A stretch of DNA of 9,514 nt from Acidimicrobiia bacterium (GTDB taxonomy: Bacteria; Actinomycetota; Acidimicrobiia; Spongiisociales; ZC4RG35), in NCBI GenBank assembly GCA_025929005.1, contig JAICND010000030.1, positions 1 to 9,514 on the forward strand. The letters are read 5' to 3'. Position 1 is the stretch's first letter; every line of letters begins with the position of its first letter. Below are positions 1 to 5,619 of the stretch, piece by piece. The translations under genes and the position numbers were made by a program. The notes below the pieces were generated by a model. The model searched no databases, was not told where the DNA came from, and saw only the letters and a list, made by a program, of their open reading frames with translations.

Positions 1-69
1 GACGCCGACTATGTAATCCTGGCTGACCCTGAGGGCAATCGATTCTGCGTGGTCGACGCCAGTTCTTGA
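1..69 (+). CDS. VOC/glyoxalase-like protein, C-terminal fragment (partial)
   Basis: Only the last 22 codons are in the window, ending at a TGA at 67-69. The residues read DADYVILADPEGNRFCVVDA followed by two serines. The pattern of a DPEGN turn followed by FCVVD is the typical closing strand of vicinal-oxygen-chelate (glyoxalase/bleomycin-resistance-like) domains, where the glutamate or a nearby acidic residue often contributes to the metal site. The substrate cannot be inferred from this fragment. The next gene lies about 50 bp downstream on the same strand, so they could be co-transcribed. The family call rests on this short motif alone. Confidence 0.6.
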   Translation, partial: DADYVILADPEGNRFCVVDASS

Positions 70-106
70 CGGCTCGTCTATGGTGAAGCGCGGAGTCGTC
101 GGAGAC

Positions 107-124
107 ATGGGTCTACCCGAATGA
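107..124 (+). other. Five-codon upstream ORF overlapping the cupin start
   Basis: ATG at 107, preceded by GGAG at 101-104, encodes MGLPE. Its TGA at 122-124 overlaps the cupin ATG at 121 in an ATGA arrangement. Such a mini-ORF could deliver ribosomes to the cupin start by translational coupling, because the cupin ATG lacks a well-spaced Shine-Dalgarno of its own. It could equally be a chance occurrence. It is reported because it bears on how the cupin gene is translated. Confidence 0.2.
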
Positions 125-504
125 AGCTTCTTCGCTTGTTTTCGGACGACGACGGCGAGTCGCATTTCGAGGATGTCGATATCCCATTTGAGGAAGTCGA
201 CGACTATTTCGAAAACACCCCACCGGTCTTTTTTTCCCCGTTTGAGCCAGCGGACAGGTATGGGTTTGAGCGCGTACCCCCAGGCTGGGTCGGCGACTGG
301 CATCCGGCACCACGGCGGGTATTGGCCATCTACCTGTCCGGCGACCTTGAAATTCAAAGCTCCGACGGGGAGGTGCGACCGATCGGACCTGGAACGATTC
401 TTCTTGCGGAAGACACGACAGGCAAAGGCCATCGAAATCGAGTCACGGGTTCATCAGAGCTGGAAATGGTCTTCGTCACACTCCCCGACCGCAAAAGTCT
501 GTAG
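121..504 (+). CDS. Small cupin-domain protein
   Basis: This is a 127-residue soluble protein with no signal peptide. An acidic N-terminal segment (residues about 9-33) is followed by a single cupin barrel. W-H-P-A-P-R-R near residue 60 opens the barrel, a GDLEI strand and a GPGTILLAEDT segment form the core, and TGKGHRNRV near residue 100 supplies a second conserved histidine. Small cupins with the WHPAPRR and EDTTGKGH signatures are common in bacteria and usually have no assigned reaction. The two histidines could hold a metal, but the classic HxH plus Glu motif is incomplete. The start was chosen as the first ATG in frame. No good Shine-Dalgarno sits at the right distance, although a five-codon upstream ORF with its own GGAG overlaps this ATG. 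The family call is firm and the function is unknown. Confidence 0.85.
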   Translation: MKLLRLFSDDDGESHFEDVDIPFEEVDDYFENTPPVFFSPFEPADRYGFERVPPGWVGDWHPAPRRVLAIYLSGDLEIQSSDGEVRPIGPGTILLAEDTTGKGHRNRVTGSSELEMVFVTLPDRKSL

Positions 505-526
505 CCGAGGCATGCATAAGCAGGCG

Positions 527-1408
527 TCACAGACCAAACATCACTTCGCGGAGGTTCACGGGCCGGGTGGCGAAAGTCGACGGTTCGATCCGTAATGATC
601 CGAGCCGAAGGCCTTGCATTCCCTCACCGCGATTGGTCACAACTCGCAGGGTGCCGTCGTCGACCTCGAGGTAACCGAGACCCTGGCAGAGTCCGTTCTC
701 ATCATGAACCCCGACTAGGAGTCCATCGAGACGGGTCGGGTCGAGGCCCGAGGGAAGCGTTGGTGCAAACACGGTGGGCTTAACCCGCCACCGATCGAGG
801 GGCGGAGAGAAGGCGTCACGAAAGCGGGAGGTACGGCGGGCCGCTCGTTCATCCGGGCTGGAAGGAAACACGTCCGGTTCAACGGGAAGACTGATCACAT
901 CGGCGCCGAAAAAGCGCCGCAACATGCCAACCACGGGTTCAAGCTCGGCCCCCCGTTGCAGGGCTACCACCCGATCCGGTCGACACAGCTCCATCTTGTG
1001 ATACTTGAGGCTTTCACCGACCACGCCCGAGACGATGCCGGTGGTGTCGATCACAACCAGGTCAGCGGACTGGCGGGCTCGCTCCGCCAAGGCGGCGGTG
1101 CCGATTACCTGCTGCAAAACGAGCCGGTCGGGACTGACACCACCCACAAAGTGGAGACCATCGGCCGTTGCCAGGTTTTCCAAGTCGGCCGTCTCCCGCA
1201 CAAATCGCAACCCCGTACAAGACGGTGGACCACAGGTCGTGTTGCCGATGTCGGCGTCTACGTAACCCACCTCCTTCCCGAGTCCAAGGGCTTGGCGCAT
1301 GATGCGTCGGGCCATGGTTGTTTTCCCGGTGTCGATCGCCCCGATCAGCAGCACCGTTTCCGCCAGGGCCAACTCCCGTGCGGCGTCCTCGTGCGGTGTT
1401 GGGCCCAT
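527..1408 (-). CDS. Clp1-type P-loop kinase-like protein
   Basis: This is a 293-residue protein. A Walker A loop G-A-I-D-T-G-K-T-T is at residues 23-31. It is followed by VDADIGN at 50-56, a GPPSCTGLR segment, and a Walker B-like strand LVVIDTTGIV at about 117-126. This order matches the P-loop domain of the Clp1/Grc3 family (polynucleotide 5'-hydroxyl kinases). KYHKMELCRPDRVVALQRG (about 135-153) resembles the region that follows the kinase core in that family. The family suggests ATP- or GTP-dependent phosphorylation of an RNA or DNA 5' end, but bacterial members are poorly characterised and the substrate here is unknown. The remaining residues, about 190-293, probably form a beta-rich C-terminal domain. 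The ATG start is followed closely by the P-loop and sits 6 nt after a TATGAT box, suggesting a leaderless transcript. It is divergent from the DUF62 gene by 47 bp. The family call is good and the reaction is inferred. Confidence 0.8.
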   Translation of the reverse strand: MGPTPHEDAARELALAETVLLIGAIDTGKTTMARRIMRQALGLGKEVGYVDADIGNTTCGPPSCTGLRFVRETADLENLATADGLHFVGGVSPDRLVLQQVIGTAALAERARQSADLVVIDTTGIVSGVVGESLKYHKMELCRPDRVVALQRGAELEPVVGMLRRFFGADVISLPVEPDVFPSSPDERAARRTSRFRDAFSPPLDRWRVKPTVFAPTLPSGLDPTRLDGLLVGVHDENGLCQGLGYLEVDDGTLRVVTNRGEGMQGLRLGSLRIEPSTFATRPVNLREVMFGL

Positions 1409-1414
1409 GCGCGC

Positions 1415-1420
1415 ATCATA
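1415..1420 (-). promoter_or_regulatory. Candidate -10 box of the Clp1-like gene
   Basis: On the minus strand the bases read TATGAT, followed by 6 nt (GCGCGC) and then the ATG at 1408. This TANNNT-to-start spacing is the pattern of leaderless promoters common in actinobacteria, and no Shine-Dalgarno is visible. No convincing -35 box was found. Confidence 0.45.
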
Positions 1421-1441
1421 AGACCACCCACCTGCCGTCCC

Positions 1442-1447
1442 TATGCT
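1442..1447 (+). promoter_or_regulatory. Candidate -10 box of the DUF62 gene
   Basis: TATGCT lies 8 nt upstream of the GTG start at 1456, so transcription could begin at or one or two bases before the start codon. There is no Shine-Dalgarno in the 15 nt before the GTG. Together with the minus-strand box at 1415-1420 it would form a compact divergent promoter pair. The evidence is sequence pattern only. Confidence 0.4.
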
Positions 1448-1455
1448 CGTAGGCA

Positions 1456-2274
1456 GTGCCTACGCCTATCAGTTTTCTCTCCGACTTCGGACTGCAGGAC
1501 GAATTCGTGGGCGTCGTCAAAGGCGTGCTGTACCGGATCAGCCCCGCGTCCGTAGTCATCGACATCACCCATCAGGTTCCTCCGGGCGGCGTGAGGCCGG
1601 GCGCGCTCGCTCTTTCCAGAGCGATCCAATACCTGCCGCCGGGGGTGGTGCTGGCCGTGGTGGATCCGGGGGTAGGCACCTCACGGCGGCCGCTGGCGGT
1701 CGCCACCGAGTTCGGTTACTTCGTCGGTCCGGATAACGGCCTCCTCTCACCGGCTGTGGCCATGGTCGGAGGAGCGAGCGCCGTGCATGAGATCACCAAT
1801 CCCGAAGTCATGATCCCCGGACCTGGATCAACCTTTGACGGCCGGGACGTCTTTGCCCCTGCAGCCGGGCTGCTGGCTGCGGGTGAGGCCCAACTCTCCG
1901 ACCTCGGTCCCGAGGTCGATCTCTCCTCCCTGATTCCGATGTTGCTTCCACTGCCCAGGGTGGAACCTCCTCTGGTCCTGGGCGAAGCCTGGTGGGTCGA
2001 TGTCTTTGGCAATGTGGAGACCAACGTCGGCCCTGAGGAACTGGAGCTAGTCGGACTGCGTCCGGGTGATCAGTTAGTCGTGCGAGTCGGCGCCAGCACC
2101 CACCAGGGGCGATGGGTCAGGGCCTACGGAGATGTCGCCGATGGCGAGCTGGCCGTTCACGTTGACTCAGCTGGTCTCATCGCCCTGGCGGTGGGGGGCA
2201 CGCGAGCCGATGAAGACCTTGCACTGACGACGGGAATGGCAGTGGCGTTTGGGAGCCTCAGCTCGCCCGCATGA
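1456..2274 (+). CDS. SAM hydroxide adenosyltransferase (DUF62 family)
   Basis: This is a 272-residue cytoplasmic enzyme. Family members split S-adenosylmethionine with water or hydroxide into adenosine and methionine, and they are relatives of the fluorinase and chlorinase. Seen here are ISFLSDFGLQDEFVGVVKG at residues 5-23 (the conserved aspartate and DFG start of the N-terminal domain), ITHQVPPGG at about 37-45, VVDPGVGT at about 68-75 and GPDNGLLSP at 91-99. WWVDVFGNVETNVG follows in the linker to the C-terminal beta domain, where DxFGN is the family hallmark. Length and motif order match full-length members. GTG was chosen as the start because it places the first beta strand where the family begins and follows a TATGCT box. 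The 3' end overlaps the end of a possible small minus-strand ORF by 17 bp. The physiological role of the reaction is not settled. Confidence 0.92.
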   Translation: MPTPISFLSDFGLQDEFVGVVKGVLYRISPASVVIDITHQVPPGGVRPGALALSRAIQYLPPGVVLAVVDPGVGTSRRPLAVATEFGYFVGPDNGLLSPAVAMVGGASAVHEITNPEVMIPGPGSTFDGRDVFAPAAGLLAAGEAQLSDLGPEVDLSSLIPMLLPLPRVEPPLVLGEAWWVDVFGNVETNVGPEELELVGLRPGDQLVVRVGASTHQGRWVRAYGDVADGELAVHVDSAGLIALAVGGTRADEDLALTTGMAVAFGSLSSPA

Positions 2275-2353
2275 TTGCGAGGGCCTGGAAGATCCCCGCG
2301 ATCACAATCAATGCGAGCAACACGATGATGGCGATAGCTGTGGCGGGGCGCAC
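2258..2353 (-). CDS. Possible 31-residue single-helix membrane peptide
   Basis: From a GTG at 2353 the frame reads a short basic start, then a continuous hydrophobic helix (TAIAIIVLLALIVIAGIFQA) and a short MRAS tail. It would be a one-span membrane peptide. The same frame is open back to an ATG at 2461 (67 residues), but that longer form would be translated through the intrinsic terminator at 2376-2412, so I prefer the GTG, or a TTG at 2377. Third codon positions are strongly G/C, as in real genes of this genome. It lies just downstream of a structured segment and a terminator on the same strand, so it could be controlled by read-through. It overlaps the DUF62 3' end convergently. I recognise no family. 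It may be a chance ORF. Confidence 0.4.
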   Translation of the reverse strand: MRPATAIAIIVLLALIVIAGIFQALAIMRAS

Positions 2354-2375
2354 CCCCCCGAGGGTAGGGCGCTCC

Positions 2376-2412
2376 AAAAACGACGAAGCCCCCGGGGCAG
2401 GGGGGCTTCGTC
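2376..2412 (-). terminator. Rho-independent terminator, minus strand
   Basis: A perfect 12-bp stem pairs 2382-2393 (GACGAAGCCCCC) with 2401-2412, with a 7-nt loop. Read on the minus strand, the stem is followed within one base by five T residues (A tract at 2376-2380 on the plus strand). It is oriented to stop minus-strand transcripts, either the cytochrome operon ending at 2590 or a separate small RNA at 2414-2516. There is no T tract on the plus strand, so it would not efficiently end DUF62 transcription. Confidence 0.85.
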
Positions 2413-2413
2413 T

Positions 2414-2516
2414 AGAGAGTGAGGGTTCCGCTGTGGGGCGGGCTGGGAGGCTGTCCGACACACCTTGGGTGAACGTGCCCTCGGTATGACGGGAGCGGAC
2501 CCCTGTGCCACTCTCT
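2414..2516 (-). ncRNA. Candidate structured RNA or leader upstream of the terminator
   Basis: The ends of this segment pair over two helices. AGAGAGTG at 2414-2421 pairs perfectly with 2509-2516. AGGGTTCCGCT at 2422-2432 pairs with 2494-2504 in 10 of 11 positions. A 4-nt bulge (2505-2508) lies between the helices. Inside, CCGA at 2455-2458 pairs with TCGG at 2481-2484, with further CAC/GTG pairing. The whole lies directly before the intrinsic terminator at 2376-2412, as expected for a free-standing small RNA of about 140 nt, a structured 3' UTR of the cytochrome operon, or an attenuator leader of the small membrane ORF. I do not recognise an Rfam family. It lacks the SRP RNA signature and is too short for RNase P or tmRNA. 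The strand is inferred from the terminator. Confidence 0.45.
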
Positions 2517-2589
2517 CTTCAACAGCCTATATCGGCAAACCCCGTGGGGAACTTGAGACTCTGACCTGTATTGGTAAGAATTGGCAGGT

Positions 2590-3588
2590 CTAGGGGGCGG
2601 TGGTGGTCGACCCGGTCTCCCCTCCCGGCTCCACGGCCGGCGCTTCCCCGCCCTCTTCGAGGTCGGGAGTGGCCAAGCCACAGGCGACGAGCGTTTCTTC
2701 CAGAGGTGCTCCGCCGAGACGAACCCGCTCGAAAGTCACGACGGCGGCAAGCTGCTCCGCGCTCAATCGACTTCCAAAGGACGGCATCACGGCGCTACTG
2801 GCGCCTACCGGTGTGCCGAGGTCCCCGTAACTCGTCCGGCCTTCGGCCTGGAATCCGGTCGTCCCCTTGGTGACCCACTCGATGTGATCGAGACACGAGG
2901 AGAAGGTGGCCAACACACTCGTCAGAGGTGGACCGGTTCCTCCCTCCCCGGCACCGCCATGGCAACCCACGCAGGCGGGTCCACCGGTATACAGCCCCGC
3001 CCCCATGGCGAGATAGTCGGTGGCGCCGCCTGCTGGACCGCGGCCTTCAAACTCGGTGCCGTCGCAGTTACGAAGTTCCCCGGTGACCCGATCAGGCAGC
3101 AACTCGCCGCCCAGACCGCAGTCGTTTTCCGCTGCTCCAGCCAATTGAAGAAGACCGAACAGAGGAATGATCACGAGAAATGCAGCCAGCCACCAAGGAA
3201 TCGCTCCGGACGTTCGTTCGCTCAAACCTGCGGTCGGAACCGTGACCACGACCGGATAGCGAACAGCTTCTTTGGGGCTCACTTCAGCCGGCGGAGGCAG
3301 CGGCCCCACCGCCGCTGCAACAGGGACTTTGTCGGAGCTTTCGACTTCCGTCTTGGGACTTTCCAGTGCGGTTGCGGGTTCGGGTTCGGTTTCGGTACTT
3401 CCGACTTCCGCCTTCCGACTAGCGACAGGTTCCGGAGACGCTGTCTCCGGAACTTCGCCTCCCCCTGCCCAGGCGGTGAGCACGTCATCGACGGTGGCTC
3501 CGGTTGCTTTGGCCCGGGCCTCGGCGGATCGACGAACGATGGCCTCGGGCACACCGAGAGCAGCCGCGGCAGCAGCAAGATCGCTCAT
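2590..3588 (-). CDS. Membrane-anchored mono-haem cytochrome c with extended N-terminal domain
   Basis: This is a 332-residue protein. Residues 14-42 form a charged helical motif (PEAIVRRSAEARAKATG then VDDVL), followed by a Pro/Glu/Ser-rich linker to about 125. One transmembrane helix spans about 129-151. A class I cytochrome c domain follows, with the haem-binding C-V-G-C-H at 206-210 and a likely axial Met at 268 (V-M-P-S-F-G). Two other cysteines at 157 and 175 and a pair at 232 and 303 could form disulfides outside the membrane. The C-terminus is a Pro/Glu/Thr tail. The topology would place the N-terminal domain in the cytoplasm and the haem outside. Its ATG overlaps the stop of the CcoO-like gene (ATGA), so it is the last gene of that operon. 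It takes the place of CcoP but has one haem, not two. The N-terminal motif and linker recur in the cytochrome b C-terminal protein at 7498-8451. The cytochrome call is firm; the partner assignment is inferred. Confidence 0.88.
   Translation of the reverse strand: MSDLAAAAAALGVPEAIVRRSAEARAKATGATVDDVLTAWAGGGEVPETASPEPVASRKAEVGSTETEPEPATALESPKTEVESSDKVPVAAAVGPLPPPAEVSPKEAVRYPVVVTVPTAGLSERTSGAIPWWLAAFLVIIPLFGLLQLAGAAENDCGLGGELLPDRVTGELRNCDGTEFEGRGPAGGATDYLAMGAGLYTGGPACVGCHGGAGEGGTGPPLTSVLATFSSCLDHIEWVTKGTTGFQAEGRTSYGDLGTPVGASSAVMPSFGSRLSAEQLAAVVTFERVRLGGAPLEETLVACGLATPDLEEGGEAPAVEPGGETGSTTTAP
3405..3420 (-). repeat. Copy 1 of a 16-nt shared linker repeat
   Basis: On the minus strand the bases read AGTCGGAAGGCGGAAG. 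The identical 16-mer is at 7729-7744 on the plus strand, and similarity continues 3' for about 20 more bases. Both copies are in frame and encode SRKAE plus flanking residues in the linkers of two cytochrome proteins. Confidence 0.75.
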
Positions 3589-4073
3589 TTCGACTCCATG
3601 AGGTAGGCAGTCAAGTTGGCGAATTCGTCGTCATTGATAGCCGAGACAGTGGGATGCCCGTCAGCACCCCGGAGAATGCCCAACAGAACCGCCTGGTCGG
3701 TGGTGCGGTCGCCGATGGCAGCGAGATCGGGTCCGTAGCGGCGATAGCCGATGACCTGGTTGGTGTCCGCGAGGGTGACTGGTCCGAGGCCGAAGTCCGG
3801 TACGACGTTGCGGATCATCTGGGTGTGACAGCTGCCACACCCCTGTTCGAGGTATATCTGGCGTCCCTCCTGAGCGGCGGCGCTGAAGCCGATCGCCGAT
3901 GAACGCACACCGTTGCCAGGCTCGGGTATGCCAGGCATGACTACGCCGAGCACAACGGACAGCAACAGGAGCCCGAGCACACCGGCGACCAACCCACCGA
4001 GGTTTTCGCGGCCACCGACCAAAATGGGCGGTGGGAAGTCCTCGGAGGTGGACGGCACCTGGGCTTCACTCAC
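3585..4073 (-). CDS. ccoO: cbb3-type oxidase subunit II-like mono-haem cytochrome c (CcoO/FixO family)
   Basis: This is a 162-residue protein with one N-terminal transmembrane anchor (about 24-46) and a cytochrome c domain outside the membrane. QGCGSCHTQMIR at 77-88 carries the haem-binding C-G-S-C-H at 79-83. The QMIR following it and RYGPDLAAIGDR at 112-123 are hallmarks of FixO/CcoO. In cbb3 oxidases this subunit passes electrons from c-type carriers to subunit I. It is short for the family, and the usual distal methionine before the C-terminal helix is not apparent: that region reads ADGHPTVSAI, with His140 as the only obvious substitute. GTG at 4073 was chosen because GGGAG lies 8-12 nt upstream and the anchor then sits at a normal distance. 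The longer frame from 4154 would run deep into the upstream gene. It overlaps the CcoN-like gene by 8 bp and the next cytochrome by 4 bp, so the three are one translationally coupled operon. Confidence 0.87.
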   Translation of the reverse strand: MSEAQVPSTSEDFPPPILVGGRENLGGLVAGVLGLLLLSVVLGVVMPGIPEPGNGVRSSAIGFSAAAQEGRQIYLEQGCGSCHTQMIRNVVPDFGLGPVTLADTNQVIGYRRYGPDLAAIGDRTTDQAVLLGILRGADGHPTVSAINDDEFANLTAYLMESK

Positions 4074-5523
4074 GGTCGTTGCTCCCAGGCACCAGCACCT
4101 CCTGAACGGTCGCACGTCCTGAGGTGAGGACGCGATAGATCGACAAGGCCACACCCATCTGCGCGATCAAAGCACCTACTCCGAAGAGAATGGCTAACCC
4201 GAACAACACGCCGGAGAGTCCGCTGGTCTGGGTCCACCCCTCCCCGACTGCTGTGTAGCTGCCCGTGAAGGCGCCACCGACCCAGCCATACCCGGTAGCA
4301 ATCCCGGCCACGAGGAGGAACAGGGAGGTCATCGAGGCGAAGAAGATGTTTCTGCGGACCAGTGTCATTGCCCTACCGGCATCGACCTTGCGCCCCACCA
4401 TGTTGGGAAGGACGTGCCAGGCGAAAGCAGCAAACAAGAGCACAATGCCTCCAAAGGTCGTCATATAGAAGAGGCCGTCCCAGAAAGCGGTGAGTGAGAC
4501 GATCACGGCCGCAGAACGGAAGCCAGCGATGGCACCGAAGATGGTTGCCAGGGCGGCGAAAGCCGCACCGGCGGCGGCAGCCGCGAGGACGGGCTCTGCT
4601 GTGATCCTTCGCCACCGGGGACCGATCGTGAGGGCGATGTTGGTGGCGTTGGCAACGGCGGCCACCGGTAAGGCCAGCCCCAACACTGCAGCCACAGATT
4701 GCAGCCACTCGGGGAGGGGGCCTGCCACCATCTGAGCGGCGCCCGACCATATCGCTCCAAACGCCAGCGACCAGAAACCGACCTTGGCCAGCTGACGGCT
4801 AGCCAGCGGCTGCTCTGCAGCTTTGGGCACCACGTAGTAGGCGAGTCCGGTCGCCAGTCCGAGACCCCAAACGTGAAAGAAGCCGTAGGAAAAGGCCAGG
4901 TCGGCGAGGGTTGATATCAGTCGATTGAGACCAGGAAGGCTTGCGACCAGATACAGGGCGGGCAGCCACACCACCGCCGCCACCACAAACCAGATGGTGG
5001 GATAGAGCGACCGCTCATGTCGTTTTCGCAACGTTCCAAGCGTGACAAGAGCAGGGACCGCCAAGAGAGCCACGGCGGGCACATCCAGCCATTGGGGGAG
5101 CGCGAAAGGTTCACGGCCATCTCCCCAGCCCAGCGCCACGACCACCGTCCCCACAACAGTCACCGCGACCGTCCCCGGGAGAGCGAGCTGGGCCAGGCGG
5201 CCCGCGACCAGGGGCGTCCCCGTAAGTCGAGGCAGGACGTGATAGATGCCACCGCTGAGACCCAGGACGATCCATCCCAGTCCCAGCAGTGTCAATGCGA
5301 TCGGGCGCAGGTGCCCGTGCGAGAACGGAAGGAGATTGGGGAACCGGACCGAGGTCAGGGCGGCCAGCCAGACGAGCGATCCGATGGCCAGGAACGCCGC
5401 CGAACCGAACAGGTAGCCAACGGCAACGCCTTCATATCCGATCGCTCGGCCGTCGGCCGTTTCGGCCAGACCTGGCGTCGATTCGCGATCACCTGTCGAG
5501 ATGGCTTCCACCTTCCGTGTCAA
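4066..5523 (-). CDS. CcoN-like haem-copper oxidase subunit I lacking the metal-binding histidines
   Basis: This is a 485-residue protein with about 12 hydrophobic helices. Its fold marks match cbb3 subunit I: HLRP at 71-74 followed by GLGW and GGIYHVLPRL; YYVVPKAAEQPL at 229-240; FWSLAFGAIWSG at 250-261 followed by LPEWLQ; and AWHVLPNMVGRK at 368-379. The ligand positions are substituted. LRPLH becomes LRPIA (residue 76), WAGPHH becomes WSGAAQ (residues 263-264), and HxH before the YHLIPRL-like motif becomes L351 and Y353. The remaining CuB position aligns with Tyr213, with His217 one helical turn away. The Tyr cross-linked to CuB in real CcoN also appears to be missing (Ala257). The protein should therefore bind neither the haem b3-CuB centre nor low-spin haem b. 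TTG at 5523 gives the full frame; GTG at 5511 is an alternative. It heads the operon with the CcoO-like gene. I infer a structural scaffold for the c-type subunits. Family membership is firm, function unknown. Ligand mapping used a remembered CcoN sequence. Confidence 0.85.
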   Translation of the reverse strand: MTRKVEAISTGDRESTPGLAETADGRAIGYEGVAVGYLFGSAAFLAIGSLVWLAALTSVRFPNLLPFSHGHLRPIALTLLGLGWIVLGLSGGIYHVLPRLTGTPLVAGRLAQLALPGTVAVTVVGTVVVALGWGDGREPFALPQWLDVPAVALLAVPALVTLGTLRKRHERSLYPTIWFVVAAVVWLPALYLVASLPGLNRLISTLADLAFSYGFFHVWGLGLATGLAYYVVPKAAEQPLASRQLAKVGFWSLAFGAIWSGAAQMVAGPLPEWLQSVAAVLGLALPVAAVANATNIALTIGPRWRRITAEPVLAAAAAGAAFAALATIFGAIAGFRSAAVIVSLTAFWDGLFYMTTFGGIVLLFAAFAWHVLPNMVGRKVDAGRAMTLVRRNIFFASMTSLFLLVAGIATGYGWVGGAFTGSYTAVGEGWTQTSGLSGVLFGLAILFGVGALIAQMGVALSIYRVLTSGRATVQEVLVPGSNDRE

Positions 5524-5619
5524 AGGTCGAGACGCCGGGAGCTTAGAGGGCCGAGACTGTGCTCCCTACTCGTCTGGCGCGGTTCGTTAGACCCCTGGCG
5601 GTGTGGTAAAACCTGACTG
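5524..5619. promoter_or_regulatory. Divergent intergenic region between the two respiratory operons
   Basis: This 96-bp gap separates the TTG start of the CcoN-like gene from the ATG at 5620. It must hold both promoters unless one lies inside a gene. For the plus strand, TAAAAC at 5607-5612 sits 7 nt before the ATG and could be a leaderless -10 element, but it is a poor match to TANNNT. No clear -35 box, operator palindrome or Shine-Dalgarno is visible on either strand. Sharing of this region suggests coordinated control of the two operons, which is inference. Confidence 0.4.

Noticed and set aside
66..84. TTGACG and TATGGT as a promoter for the cupin gene
   Set aside because: The spacer is only 7 nt, too short for a sigma-70-type promoter.
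956..1555. Plus-strand open frame spanning the Clp1/DUF62 boundary
   Set aside because: It overlaps two well-supported genes in the wrong frame or strand and shows no family signature.
2258..2461. 67-residue form of the small membrane ORF
   Set aside because: Its first half would be translated through the intrinsic terminator stem and overlaps the structured segment. The shorter GTG form is more plausible.
2563..2590. GACCTG/CAGGTC inverted repeat just after the cytochrome c stop codon
   Set aside because: The 6-bp stem with a 16-nt loop is weak and has no T tract, so I do not call it a terminator or an operator.
2581..3606. Long plus-strand open frame of 341 codons opposite the cytochrome c gene
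   Set aside because: It is an antisense shadow of a gene with a clear haem motif, membrane anchor and operon overlap. Its own translation is low in hydrophobic order and shows no recognisable motif.
5518..5523. TTGACA on the minus strand as a possible -35 box
   Set aside because: It coincides with the likely TTG start of the CcoN-like gene and has no -10 box at 16-18 nt downstream.
5017..5616. Plus-strand open frame of 199 codons opposite the start of the CcoN-like gene
   Set aside because: The translation is rich in Arg, Gln and Ser with no motif, as expected from the complement of a hydrophobic high-GC gene.
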